A DNA stretch of 64,000 nt from Sternotherus odoratus (Eukaryota; Chordata; Testudines; Kinosternidae), in contig JAVMKO010000009.1 in assembly GCA_032164245.1 (NCBI GenBank), positions 79,245,212-79,309,211 on the forward strand, in the 5' to 3' direction. The notes under the pieces were generated by a model that was given only the letters and a program-made list of their open reading frames with translations, was not told the DNA's origin and did not search any database. Shown piece by piece: positions 9,850 through 21,664 of this stretch (positions are counted from its first letter, which is position 1; each line of letters begins with the position of its first letter). The position numbers and the translations under genes are program-made.

Positions 9850-10731
9850 GGGCTGGTCCCCACTAGGGCTTAGCATCGACTTTAGCGACGTTAAGTCGAT
9901 ATAAACATGTACCTGTCCTCACATGCATGCCATTAAAGTCGATTTAAAGGGACCTCAAAATCGACTTCTGTACTCCTCCCTAACGAGAAGAGTAGTGCTG
10001 AAATCGGCCTCTCTGGGTCGATTGTCAATTAGTGAGGATGCATGTGACATTAAGTCTCCGACCTTCCACAATGCCCGTTAGCTCCCCAGGGGACCAGCCA
10101 CCAGTCCGAGCAGCTCCACCACCCCCTACCCACCGAGCAGCCCCGCGCCGGCTCCCCCCGCCCGAGCAGCTCCACGGACCCCTGTGCCTGCCCCAGCAGG
10201 TCCGCAGACCCCCCCCTCCCCCCGCTCCGCCTGCCCGAGCAGCCCCGCGCCGGCTCCCCCCGCCCGCCCGAGCAGCTCCGCTGACCCCCGTGCCCGCCCG
10301 AGCAGGGGTCCGTGGAGCTGCTCGGGCAGGGGGGGGAGCCAGCACAGAGCCAGCGCGGAGCTGCTCGGGCGGGCATGGGGGGTCCGCGGAGCTGCTCGGG
10401 CAGGGGAGCCGGTGCGGGGCTGCTTGGGCAGGCGGGGGGGGGGGGTGTCCGCGGACCTGCTCGGGCGGGCACGGGGGGCCATGGAGCTGCTTGGACTGGT
10501 GGCTGGTCCCCTGGGGAGCGTGCCCGGCTGCCCCGAAAGGTGGTGCCTGCTGGGGACTCCCGGCACGGTGGGATATCTACCCACAGTGCAATGCTCCCTT
10601 GCAAAAGTTGTAAGGACAGACACTGTCGACCTGCTGTGCTTTGTGGGGACGCACTAAGTCGACTTTATGCAGTCTGCTTTAGAAAATCGACTTAAGGGAA
10701 ATCGACCTACTGCTGTAGTGAAGACGTACCC
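9850..10731. mobile_element. GC-rich MITE with a 440-bp internal palindrome
   Basis: Ends GGGCTGGTCCCCACTA and (inverted) GGGTACGTCTTCACTA are flanked by TAT on both sides (9847-9849, 10732-10734). Both subterminal regions repeat AAGTCGA/TCGACTT motifs. The centre is a hairpin: 10081-10118 is the reverse complement of 10482-10519 with one mismatch, and between them lie degenerate copies of a CGAGCAGCTCC-type unit first in one orientation and then in the other. The long frames on both strands (up to 193 codons) are products of this GC-rich repeat. Superfamily tentative (Harbinger-like, from the 3-bp duplication). Confidence 0.8.
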
Positions 10732-10823
10732 TATGACACATAATGGTGAGGCTAGCTGTTTTAGAAGAGTTTTCACCGAATAGGAAACAGTAGAAAATAG
10801 TTCTGGTTAACCATCATCTAATC

Positions 10824-12003
10824 CAGGGGTGAGGAACCTTTTTTGTGCCAAGGGCCATTTGGACATTTATAATGTCCTTCGCGGGCCGCTCCCCTCCCCC
10901 CCCCCCCCGCAGGCCGCTCCCCCCCTCTGCTTCCCCAGGAAGCCCAGGCTGGCAACAGGAGCTGAGACCCCAGCTGGCAAGGGGCCAGCAGGGGAAACCC
11001 CAAAGCAGTGGCAAGTGCAGTGCTTAGCCCTGCACTGCTTTGGGGTTTCCCCGCTGGCCCCTTGCCAACCGGGGTCCTGCTGCCTGCCCCAGTCAGCTCC
11101 CGCTATCAGCCTGGGTGAAGGGGGTGATGTTACTTTACCCCCGCCCAGCCTCCCATCTAACTGCTTTTCTTCCCCCACCCCTGCCTGGGCTGGCCCACCC
11201 CACCGAAGCTAACCTCCTCCCCCCTTCCACTCCCAACCCAGCCTCCTGCCCCCCTCCCAACCCAGCCTCCTGCCCCCTCCCAACCCAGCCTCCTGCCCCC
11301 CATGCCTGACCCACCCAGCCCAGCCTCCCCCCCACCAAACCTCCTTCCCCCCCCCGCACCCACGCCTCGCCCACCCCATCCAGCCTAGTCTCCTGCCCCC
11401 CTCCCCGCCCAGCCTCCCCCCCACACCGCCCCCTTGCCTGCCCCCCAGCCCAGCCTCCCCCTGCCCCCCGGTCTCCCGCCGCCCGCGCCTACTTGTTTGT
11501 CCGCTGGGTCCCGCTGCTGGGAAGTGACAAGGTGGAGCGATGCGCCCCCAGCCCTCGCAGACGCTCTGGGGCAGCGCCGCGCCACACCGCCTCCCCCCGC
11601 CCAGCCTCCCCCCCCCCCACGTACCCTTGCACACCGCTTCCCCCTCTGCCCCCCAGCCCAACCTCCCCCCAACGCCCCCTTGCACACCGCTTCCTCCCTG
11701 CCCTGCAGCCCAGCCTCCCCCCCCCACCCCTTTGCACACCGCATCCCCCCCCCGGTCTCCCGCCGCCCGTGCCTACTTGTCCGCTGGGTCCCGCTGCTGG
11801 GATGCGACTCCTGCGAGGGCAACGTGGAGCAACGTGCCCCCAGCCCTCGGAGACGCTCTGGGGCACTGCCCCGCCTACGCACTCCCACCGCGATGTTGGT
11901 CCGGCCCTCTCTTTGGCGCAGGTTTTCCAGACCCGCCTGCGGGCCGGACCGGATCATTTGGTGGGCCGTATATGGCCCGGAGGCCGGAGGTTCCCCACCC
12001 CTG
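10824..12003. mobile_element. Non-autonomous hAT element (1180 bp) with GC-rich interior
   Basis: Termini CAGGGGTGAGGAACC and (inverted) CAGGGGTGGGGAACC match closely, and ATCTAATC is duplicated exactly at 10816-10823 and 12004-12011. The interior holds a palindrome (about 10973-11010 against 11033-11068) and a C-rich array of CCCAGCCTCC units. It also holds a direct duplication: GGTCTCCCGCCGCCCG plus about 115 bp of following sequence occurs at about 11469 and again at about 11755. No transposase was seen. Open frames of up to 198 codons are proline or glycine low-complexity and overlap in all phases. Confidence 0.95.
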
Positions 12004-12011
12004 ATCTAATC

Positions 12012-12319
12012 CCATTTACAAAATTTACACTAGAACCAATTAACTTTACTTTGGTCTCTGAACTTGTTTATTACACCTTCCTTCAATAGCTCTCAACGCT
12101 TTCACTCAAAGTTTTATAAGCCAAGTTCTATAAGTGTTTTACCACCATTTAAAAGAAAAATCTTGTCCCAAAATACTTATGAGGACGGATAGCTAATTTT
12201 AAAGTTTCTGGTTCTGAGGAGGTTCAGGGAGTATTATCTGGAGGACTTCTTCTGGAAAGTGCAATTTCACAGCCTGCGGAAATGTAAGGTTGAGAGGAAG
12301 GATGGTCTTGTGAGTAAGG
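12012..12319. other. Unique sequence
   Basis: No gene or repeat recognised. Confidence 0.5.
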
Positions 12320-12540
12320 CCAGAAATAGGACTTAGGAGTGCTGGGTCTACATCTAGCTTACTGTATGACCTTGGACTACTTATTTTAATTTCTCTGCCT
12401 CTGTTCCCTCTCTGTAAAATGGGTAATCTCTTAAGGGCAAGGACTGCCTCTTTCCATGTGTATGTATAATGCCGACACAATGAGGTCCTCATTCTTTGTT
12501 AGGGCCTCTAAGCACTACTGCAATATAAATAATGATAAAA
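12320..12540 (+). mobile_element. MIR-like SINE with L2-like tail
   Basis: Contains the MIR core (ATGACCTTGGACTACTTATT then CTCTGTAAAATGGGTAA) followed by the tail AAGGGCAAGGACTGCCTC, ATGCCGACACAATGAGG and CTGCAATATAAATAATGATA. The tRNA-like promoter head is eroded or missing. Confidence 0.75.
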
Positions 12541-15004
12541 ATACCTGAGGTTATTAATAGCAGTTGCAGTCAGTTTATTTCAGTGGCCTTTGGATCAGTT
12601 TCTAAACATGGATGCTTTGTAATGATTTGTTACACATTTGAAAACCAACTCCATTTACCACAATTTGTGTAATTCAGGTATAAGTACTGGGAAATCAAGA
12701 GCATATCATAGTTACTAGTAGCAAATGTAACAACAACAAAAAGTCACAAAACTCTGAATTGGAGCTGGGGATTAGGAGTTCCCATGGTGAAACTGAAATG
12801 CTGTGTGACATTGGTGAACCCACTTAACCTCCATGCTTATGTGAAAAGAGTTTAATAGTTCTTTTCTAACAGCCTGGTGAATTATGAGTGATTTGAGATT
12901 CACAGGGAAACGGCTATGTAAGTAAAATGTTATTTTATTATTAGGATGCTTTCTCCCAACTTCTACCATGGTTTCAAAGGTCAGTGGAATAAGGGTCTTC
13001 TATCAGTTTCTCTTCCTTGCCAAATCACTCAGGACAAATGGATTTGTTTGAACATGACAGATAGAAGACAGCAGGAAAGGCTCAGATATATAGATGACCG
13101 GAGCTGAGTGAACCCTACCAACTTCCGTTTACAAAAGATTCTGCAAAGTTCCTCTTGTTTGCTTTAGTTTGCAGATGGATTATAGACTACAAACTCATAA
13201 GCATTTTGTGTTGACATGAATGCAAAATTTCATATTTGTATTCACCACAAATAGATTTCTGTTGTGAGAGTTCAAAATAGATTGAAATAATAACAAGTGT
13301 GTAGTAAATAAATAGTATATATGATCAGCTCTGAGGTGTCTGAGCACTTTAAAATAACAATGCTACCTTTGGTCAGATTTTTGTCATCTCCAGTCTAGGT
13401 AAACATCAAAACATATTACATTAGGTTGAGCATATTCCAATCAGGTGAATACTTGCCATTTTATTGTTCATTTTAATGATTGTTGGTCTCTTTCTCACTT
13501 GAAATATGACAGGACAAACAACCCTGCATAAGACAGTTGTGTATAAAGAGACTGTGAATAAATTTAGACCACAAATGGTTAACATTTTAATAAAATGTAT
13601 GAATGGTATTATATGGTGGCGTTGCCTGTGCTAGCAGGGGATTGATGACCCAGGAGGTCACTTCCAGTATTATGTTGCTATGCCAAAGGTCTATATTTGG
13701 TGGTCAGAACCCATTGTTACAATGGAATGTGTCTGTTTTCTTTTAGCTAGGCCTATGTGACAATCCTAATTCATGCCACAGATATTAAAACATGTCTTTA
13801 ATAAAACAAAAGAAATAATATTCAACCAATATTTTATCACCTGGGCCTCCTCCATTGAAGTCAAGAGGAGTCTTTCTCTTAACTTCACTGTATTTAGGAA
13901 CAGACCTAATACATGTTCATGTACTAGGATCCTGGTTGTAACGATTCCTAAAGACTCTTCTCTTAAGAATATCATACAAAACCTTCATGCGCTTTCGTCT
14001 GTCTTAGGAAATAGGCAGTGCAGCCTAATATTGAAATTAAAATACAGGAGTTAATTGACGTGCATTAGTTTGACATTCGTACTAGTCAAATATTCTACTC
14101 TTCCACCACTGTGTCTTTCTTCCAGATGAGAAACTGCAATCTAAAAAAGGACCGATTGTAACCCAAAAACAGCACATTCTTCAAGAACATCCCATTAATT
14201 ACCCATTTTAGGTGTTCCTGTCTGATGGCTCTTTCTTTCATGCACTATGACAATATTATTGCCTATCTCTGCAAATGGCACCAAGAACTGTAATTTGGCT
14301 TTCAGCTCCATTCTCCTCTTGTTTTAGAATTCTGAGAGAATTTCTTCCACCCATTGGTCATTGACCAGCCTTATGAATTAGCAAGTGCCGACTGACTTGC
14401 TTTAGGTACTGATGAAAACAAATGGCACAAAAACCCATAGGATGCTTTTATGCTACTAATCCAAAAGAACAATTCAGTTGTACAAAATCCATCACTCTCC
14501 TGCAGGAATTTCCACAATGGGGGGCAGAAAAAACCTTCCCTCACATTGAAAATATAACTAAAAAGTTGGCTGTGAAGCCTGAAAAGATGTGCCCCAGAGA
14601 ATGGCTTGCTCAGGCCTTAAAATGCCATTGGCTAGTGTTCCTGTGGTCTTCACTTATGGTATTTTAAATTTTGTCTACCAAGTCTTTGCTCTCTCTGGCA
14701 GTTGCAGGTTTGCATTTCACTATAAGAGAGAGGCTTGTGCATTCACTTGACACTTTTCCCCCCCGAATATTAACTTATTTAATATCAAGGCAGACAGACT
14801 TAATGAAAGCAATTATTCTGATGAGTATAAAAGGATAATCTGAATCTCCTTTGTAACATGTCATTGTTTTCACCTGTGCAGTGGAAGGGTGAAATGCTAC
14901 CAGTTCTGATCAGGTAGCAATTACACCAACTTTGCACAAGATGTAAATAATGGCACAAGTTATAGCATCAAGCCCATAAAGTTGTTGTTTTTTAATGGAA
15001 ATAT
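12541..15004. other. AT-rich unique sequence
   Basis: No exon, RNA or clear mobile element in about 2.5 kb. The frames present are short and have no motif. Confidence 0.55.
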
Positions 15005-15010
15005 ACCTAT

Positions 15011-15205
15011 CTCATAGAACTGGAAAGACCTTCAAAGGTCATCAAATCCAATCCCCTGCCTATACTAGCAGGACTAACTGTTCCCTGACAGATTTTTTTA
15101 CCCCAGATCCCTAAATGGATCCCTCAGGGATTGATTGAACTCACAACCCTGGGCTTAGCAGGCCAGTTCTCAAAGCAATGCTCAAACTACTGAGCTAACC
15201 CTCCC
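15011..15205 (-). mobile_element. tRNA-derived SINE with CR1 tail
   Basis: Read on the minus strand it begins GGGAGGGTTAGCTCAGTAGT (A-box region), has GTTGTGAGTTCAATCAATCC (B-box region with a small duplication), a linker with GGATCTGGGG, and ends in a CR1-like tail GATGACCTTTGAAGGTC...TTCTATGAG. This is the tortoise-type SINE layout: pol III promoter from a tRNA, 3' end borrowed from CR1. Its tail differs from the copy at 47010, so a different CR1 subfamily would have mobilised it. Confidence 0.85.
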
Positions 15206-15231
15206 TTCTAAGTTTCTAAGGTATAATCTTC

Positions 15232-15338
15232 TATAGTCCACGAAAGCTTATGCTGAAATAAACTGGTTAGTCTCTAAGGTGCTACAAGTCTTCCTCGTTT
15301 TATTTACGGATACAGACTAACATGGCTGCTAATCTTAA
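15232..15338 (-). repeat. Head-motif family copy, GTATCC subfamily, antisense
   Basis: Runs CACGAAAGCTTATGCTG, then TTAGTCTCTAAGGTGC, and ends with ACGGATACAGACTAACATGG, the inverse of the head motif. The head end is intact and the other end truncated. It is a simple copy without a second arm, lying 26 bp from the SINE at 15011-15205. Confidence 0.8.
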
Positions 15339-17040
15339 CTTTTCCTACCAGTTATTTTATATTTAAAAAGACAAAGCCTGACTGTCAGCAGATCCATTAG
15401 GCCAGATTTTCATAATTTCATGTGTACAATTGCACATGTAATTGATCATTTGCATGTGCAATTACTGCAATTGTGTGTACAATTAGAGCAAAATATGAGG
15501 TCACACTTGTGTACACACAGTTATGCACATTTGATGCTCATAGTAAATATAAGAAAAAACTCTAAGAGAGACTAAAAGGCCATATGACACCTTAGTTCTT
15601 TGTGAATCACTGGAAATGCAATTAAATACTGTACCATTGTTTGCTGTTTTTCTCTAATGAGATGTTCTGTTTTGAAAGCTTGGATTAATTAGTTAAAACA
15701 AAAACTAGTGGCTCAGTACTCTTAAAGAAATAGGCTGATTTAGTTCAATACAAAGTAGTTTATTTTATAATATGTCTCAGAATTGTCTCCACTTGCTGAC
15801 TCAGAAATCTCAATTCCCAAACCCTTTTTTCTATTTTTAGCTACTTGCTATAATATATCAGATAGATTCTGGCATATTATTGACTTTCCTCATTAACATG
15901 GACTTGATCAAGAATCAGTGTCTCTAATCAAGATTGCCAAATAAGGTTTTATTCTTTAGATATTAGTGATGCATATTAGTGCCAGATAATATGCATCACT
16001 CTCATTTCCTGCTGTCAGACAATGACATATACGTTGGGTTTGGCCTCTTTTTGTGAGGTACATGAAAACAGTCCTCATTAAGCTTTCCCTAATGATGAAA
16101 AGAAAGGTCTTTGGGGGCTTGTTTTCCAAATGTGGAAAATTATTTTGGGGTGTTCTTGACTTCAATTAATCTGAGTGATGGACTACAGGGTCAAGAAAAG
16201 GAAGGAAGGCTAGCCAATTATTTTCAGCACAAGAGGGAAAGGTCACGGTCCAGCTGTCCTCTGAAGAATATTATGAAGTGCTAGATAAGGTGTTCTGGAT
16301 TTTAGAAGAGATGAAGACATTTAAAAAAAAATTGTTAGGTATTCTTTCATAGTAATTGATATGTCAGCTGTGATGAACACAACCTTATGGAAAAGTTCTG
16401 CTTCAGGCAGTTTGGGTTGCTCCCTGAACCAGACGACAATGGTTAGACCTTTCCCTCTTTCCCCATGCTTCTTCTCTCTGCATTTACATCTTCCACTGTT
16501 CTTTCCCTCTGTTCTATCTCCAGTCACCTTCTCCTTATTCTTTCAATCCCTTTATTCTCATTGTAATCCCCCCCCCCATCCCAGTGGTTTCTTTTCTCTG
16601 TTTTCCTCTATGCTATTTTCATACTCCCATTTTCCTACCTTCAAAAGAAGATAAGAACTATATACTAATTAGAAGTGCAGCTGTTTTTAAACTTCTACAG
16701 AAATGATTCCAGGCTAACACAAGGAGAGTGAAAACATCTGCGCCTCAAATTAGAACACTGAGTACTTATAATCTTTTACTTCTACAAGTTGTCAAACTGT
16801 TTCATTACAGCACAAACAGGAGACACTCTGATCTAGAACAGAATATATTTCAAACGGTAGCAATTGTCCTAACCCAAAAGAAAAAGACAATCCCTGCTCC
16901 AAAAACATTACTTTAAGAATATGTGACAAGAGACGACAGAGGGATACAGACTGATTGATGGGGAAATACAAGGAAAATCATACAAATTCGTTAGAATAAT
17001 AGGCAACCGTCTCAGCCTAACTTTGGTTATGGTTTTTGTA
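15339..17040. other. Unique sequence
   Basis: No gene recognised. Near 15400-15530 the sequence is rich in alternating TGTGCAATTGCACATG-like palindromic words, probably an old short repeat. A pyrimidine-rich tract with a short C run lies at about 16440-16650. Confidence 0.5.
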
Positions 17041-17775
17041 GGCTTCTTAGCTATGGGTTTTAAGGAGAGATTTGAGAAGGATAATGAGTTCGTTTTGCAA
17101 ATGTTCGTTGGCTGCTTCTCCCAAGCATGAGCGGCAGCATAGGAGAAAGCAGCAGGGTGCTTATTTGAAAATTTAACAAGCGGTCAATAGAGACTGCCAT
17201 CGTGAGTCCATTGGAAGAGGAAGTTGACCTTTTGATTCTGAATGAGAAATTATGAGAAATGAGAGAGGCTGGGTATAGGATGTGATGGGTCTTGAAAGTG
17301 AAGAGAAGTAGCTTATGTTTGATGCAGTAAAAAGTGGAGGGATTCAGAGAGAGGGATGACTGGGCCAATGTGGCAAGATAGGAAAATGAGCTTTGCAGCT
17401 GCATTCTGAATTGATGGAGTGGGAGGGGGTAAGATTTATGAAGACCAGAGAAAAGGATGCTGCAGTAATCGAGACATGAGATGATGAAAGTCTGGATAAG
17501 CGTTTTATCTGTGTGGATAGGCAGGAAGGATTTAGAAATAATCTACATCTGAGGATTCTAAATCGAAGATGGTGTCCAGGTTATAGGGCAGATTGACAGT
17601 CAAAAATGTGATGTTGTCCACACACACTGATCAAGAAAGAAGGTAGTGGAGAGAGATTGAGAGGGAAGATTAGGAGCTCTGTTTGAGCCAAGTTGAGTTT
17701 GTGCTGATGGCTAGACATACACAAGGAGATGTCAGCAAGACAGAATGAGGCTTTTGTTGGGATGCAAGACAACGC
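17041..17775. repeat. Unassigned degenerate interspersed repeat
   Basis: The stretch from GGAGAGATTTGAGAAGG to GATGTCAGCAAGACAGAATG, including CTGCAGTAATCGAGACATGAG and GGATGGTGATGTTGTCC-like parts, resembles a repeat I have seen widely in reptile genomes, possibly an old LINE. A minus-strand frame of 114 codons at 17060-17404 has no motif I can name. Class left open. Confidence 0.4.
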
Positions 17776-18845
17776 TTGAGTACAGAGCTAAATCTGCGCA
17801 GAATACTTTGACTCTTTTGTCAATGTTTTTCTGATCAGCTCTGGGCAAACTCATCTCCTTCCTTGGGTTTGACTTTTATTAGGAACTAAGAAACAATAAC
17901 ACAATAGAAAACTTCATCCTATAATTCCTCTGGGAGCTTGCCTTCCCTAGGATTTCCCCCCAGGATTTTCTGTGTCCTGATGACTTTTCATGAGTTATCC
18001 CTCCTATCTCTCTTACATCCAGGGAGAAATTAAAGTGTGTGTCATGATGAGTCAGCAGATCTTCAGTTATTTTGTGCACCATTTTAATACTTGCTGAAAG
18101 GGTGGTCAGCAGAAGAGCTCTGCCCTACTGTGTTGCATACACAAATAATAATGGGCTCTATTGTAAAATTTTGATACATTTTAAAATGCAGTATTCCCTT
18201 CTTCCTGTTTCCTCTCAAATCAAAAGCCTGGGCTTCTTTATATACTCTTTGTGAGGCTATATCTGAAAGGGAAGAGATTTTGGTAGGATGTAAATCATGA
18301 GATCATTAACATTTTAGCCCAATTTCTCGCTTGCTTTATGTAATAATCCTAGCACAGCTGATTGATGGGATCAAGGATTCACAAGATGGATGTGGTGGCT
18401 TATTCCTCATTCTTTCCTCATTTCCTTTACCCTTTTGTTAATCCTAGTCTCAGGGTAGTGCCACTCAATCAACTTTACTGCCAGTCTGTGTGACATGCCT
18501 CTAATATCAGATACTGTCATTTATCTTTCTGAATACAGGTATGCTATGCCTTGCCCTTTTCTGTACACATCCTTTTTGTTTTTATGTTTCTGCTCCATTA
18601 TTAACATCCGTAAATATATTACCATTAGTATTCCTGTTGGCTTTCTTTTTTGAATTGCAATATTTCTATATCACTGATATGGGATTTTTCCTAGTCAGAG
18701 ACTGTATAAAAGCTACAGTTAGCATTTATCAGTGTTAAGTAAACTTGGGAGTGAGTGAATTACTTTATTCTTTCTGATGGGGTCTTTTTTTATTAAAATA
18801 AATGGTATTATTTGCTAGTAAATTACAACTTGTGTGATTTTGTTA
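17776..18845. other. AT-rich unique sequence
   Basis: No gene or recognised repeat. Confidence 0.5.
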
Positions 18846-18850
18846 GACAC

Positions 18851-19473
18851 TGTGACAGGGTGTTCCAGGCTCTTTGAGGTCCTACGACATCCAGGTCCAG
18901 AAAAGGAGGAGTGAAGATGGATCCTCCAGGCCTTCCTAGAATGGCTGCAGGGGAACAACCAATCAGAGCCCAGCAGACTCAGATAAACAGACAGAGAGAA
19001 CCCAAGGACTGTAACCCTAAGATAACAGGTGAAGGTGAGGCACCAAGTCGAAAGCAGCCAAGGCCTTCAACATCATCTATTAAAGAAAGTGGAATGCGGC
19101 TGCTGTTCACAGGGTCTGTGGATTGGGTCTTGGACTAGTGGGTGGACACAGATCCCCCAACTGATCCATGGGGAAGTGGCCTATGTCCCAAAAGGGGACA
19201 AGACTTTACTAAAAGCCTGAGAAAGTGACTGGAATTTAAACAGGACCAGAGATGGGGCTGAAGACCCTGAGGAGGGATATCCCTTTGTTGAACTCTATTA
19301 CCCTTGGAAAGGTACATCCATTCACCTATGTGCCTTTGCTGGAGGACTGAGTAACTGAAGACCCAATGAGAGAGGTCAACAACCTCCAGGAGTTACCAGA
19401 AACCAATGAAAGATGGCATCACCACACCCAGGCAGCAGGAAGTTCTCATGAGAGGTGATTGTCCCCCGTCACA
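18851..19473. mobile_element. Solo LTR (623 bp)
   Basis: Begins TGTGACAGGGTG and ends CCCCGTCACA, so the two tips TGTGACGG-like and CGTCACA are inverted. The 5-bp sequence GACAC flanks both sides (18846-18850 and 19474-19478). No internal gag/pol sequence is present. Frames of 60 to 75 codons inside are not conserved proteins. Retroelement family not assigned. It differs in sequence from the LTRs at 2169 and 22115. Confidence 0.85.
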
Positions 19474-19612
19474 GACACATGAATATTTGGCCTTCCAGTT
19501 GAGGTTTTTAAACAATGTTTTAAAGAATAAAGCCCTTACACTACTGCTCAAATCCTTGTCTTACAATGTCTGCAAATATCTCCAAACTTTAAAGCTAGAC
19601 TGTGGGGACTGA

Positions 19613-20291
19613 CTGGCTGAGATGCAGTTCTGCAGGAAAGGACATGGGGATTACAGTGGATGAGAAGCTGATTATGAGTCAGCAGCGTGCCGTTGTTGCC
19701 AAGGCCAACAGCATATTGGACTGCATTAATAGGAGCATTGCCAGCAGATCGAGGGAAGTGATTATTCCCCTCTATTCAGCACTGGTGAGGCTGCATCCGG
19801 AGTATTGCATCCAGTTTTGGGCCTCCCCACTACAGAAAGGATGTGGACAAATTGGAGAGAGTCCAGCAGAGGAAAAATAAAATGATTAGGGGACTGGGGC
19901 ACATGGCTTGAGGAGAGGCTGAAGAATTGGGCTTATTTAATCTGCAGAAGAGGAGTGTGGAGAGATTTGATAGCAGCCTTCAGCTACCTGAAGGAGGGTT
20001 CCAAAGAGGATGGAGATAGGGTGTTCTCAGTGGTGGCAGATGACACAACAAGAAGCAATGGTGTCAAGTTGCAGAGGGTGAGGTCTAAGTTGTATATTAG
20101 AAAAAACTATTTCACTAGGAGGGTGGTGAAGCACTGGAATGGGAGGTTCTGGAATCTCATCTTTAGAGGTTTTTAGGGCCAGGCTTGACAAAGCTGGGAT
20201 GATTTAGTTGGGATTAGTCCTGTTTTCAGCAGAGGGTTGGACTAGATGACCTCCTGGGGTCTCTTCAACCCTGATATTCTATGAGTCTATG
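19613..20291 (+). pseudogene. CR1 LINE 3' fragment with ORF2 C-terminal remnant
   Basis: Translates to MGITVDEKLIMSQQRAVVAK, then SILDCINRSIASRSREVIIP and LVRLHPEYCIQFWA, the C-terminal region of CR1 ORF2, in a frame that shifts several times. Later the frame includes GDLIAAF-like and [10 protein letters not shown] segments. It ends with the CR1 signature TGATATTCTATGAGTCTATG (to about 20291). Same orientation as the CR1 at 6048 but with different breaks, so an independent insertion. Confidence 0.9.
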
Positions 20292-20555
20292 TGAAACAGG
20301 AATATTCATTCTGTGCAAAACTACTTAGAATATAGAGATGGTGGAACAGGTATTAAAATACATGCCCACTACCTATAGCTTTTAAAACTGCCCTAAGATT
20401 TAGGATAGAATGCTAGAATATCTGTTAGGTCTCTGAGGTAACCCAGCATAGAACAGTGCAGAGGCGGGTGATCCAGGGATAGGACCAGTGGACTGGAAAC
20501 ACCCTGCAATTGACATTGTGGATTGCAGCTGCTATTCGATAGACTTTGAGTCCTT
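20292..20555. other. Unique sequence
   Basis: No gene or repeat recognised in this short gap. Confidence 0.45.
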
Positions 20556-20800
20556 TATCCTGCCCTCTGGAGGAATTTATGTCCACACCCTGCCATCTGG
20601 AACCCTAAGACCATACCCTCTGTGGGTGGGGTTAATTTCAAACTGTTCACGGACCTTCCCTTTTGCTCTCTGGAACAGGCTTCCTGTTCTCTCTGTGTGA
20701 CTTGCCATCAGATTTCAAATCCCATCTGAAAATCTATTATTTCCACCCAACCAGTGCCTTCAAAACATTTTAATCTCCTTCTACTTCCTCGGGCTTTTTC
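20556..20800 (+). pseudogene. LINE ORF2 C-terminal fragment, L2-like
   Basis: One frame gives TFPFALWNRLPVLSV and, after a frame change, DLPSDFKSHLKIYYF. LWNSLP...FKSHLK is the typical C-terminal end of L2/CR1-group ORF2 proteins. Too degraded to place in a family. Confidence 0.55.
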
Positions 20801-21664
20801 CTTAATTTGAATTGTGCCATTCTAGTCACTAAAGTATTTTGCGATAGAAAACAAAATTAAGCTGCCCGGTACCATGTCTTGAATCTCTATTCAGTATTTT
20901 ATTCTGATAGGAACAGACTAGCTAGGAAATCCTATTTATAAGCAGCCATGCTAGAATATTTGGGGTTTATTTGGTGAGAGGTAAGTATAGATCAATTGCT
21001 GGAGCTTTTGTCATAACCTAAGGACCAGATGAGCAAACTAGTTAAAAGAACAAATTGGGTTTTATTGTCACCCCCTCTTGGGTAAGAAACATCCGCCACA
21101 GACACTAATTAATTAAAAAGAATTACTTATTGGTGCGATGGCACTATTGCAATTGTATTTAGTAAGAGATTTATTGACTCTTATTAAACTGTATTCCAAG
21201 AATGTCTCCAATAACAGAAGAATACATTCAGGGTGTAATGAGGATAGTTTATAGACAGCCGTATCTGTCCTGCCCCGTTTCCAGTGCTGCTTTGAATTGT
21301 ATCAATTTAATCTTCGGTGCTTTTATTTGACACTGGAGAAATTGGTCATGCCACTGTGGATATTACTCATTTTAAGAGGCTAAAGGTGTTTTGAGATGGG
21401 GAAAATGAGATTCTTATTTAATGTTGCATGTGAAGGATGGCACTTCTCTCTGAGAGAATCATGCTAGACGAATAGGGTTTGTTATTGGAGTCAACTAGTA
21501 TTCAAGTCAAAGTGTGACTGTCTCATATAAGTCCCTGGCCCTCTTAAAAAGCCAGGTTGCTCATCGGTGGTATAACAAGTAATGACAACAGTGAGTATTG
21601 AATTGTTGTGGATTCAGTACGCAAAGACTCACGTTTGGAGTGAGAAACAGCACACATAAATATA
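20801..21664. other. Unique, AT-rich sequence
   Basis: No gene seen. The part at about 21060-21400 is non-repetitive, with several ATTA/TAAT words, and could be conserved non-coding DNA, but this cannot be shown from one sequence. Confidence 0.45.

Noticed and set aside
10025..10695. Several overlapping open frames of 106 to 193 codons on both strands
   Set aside because: They lie in the GC-rich palindromic repeat of a MITE, are open in several phases at once, and encode only Pro/Ala/Arg or Gly/Ser low-complexity sequence.
11209..12089. Open frames of 125 to 198 codons on both strands
   Set aside because: They are inside the C-rich array of the hAT element, and the proline-rich and glycine-rich products are mirror images of the same repeat.
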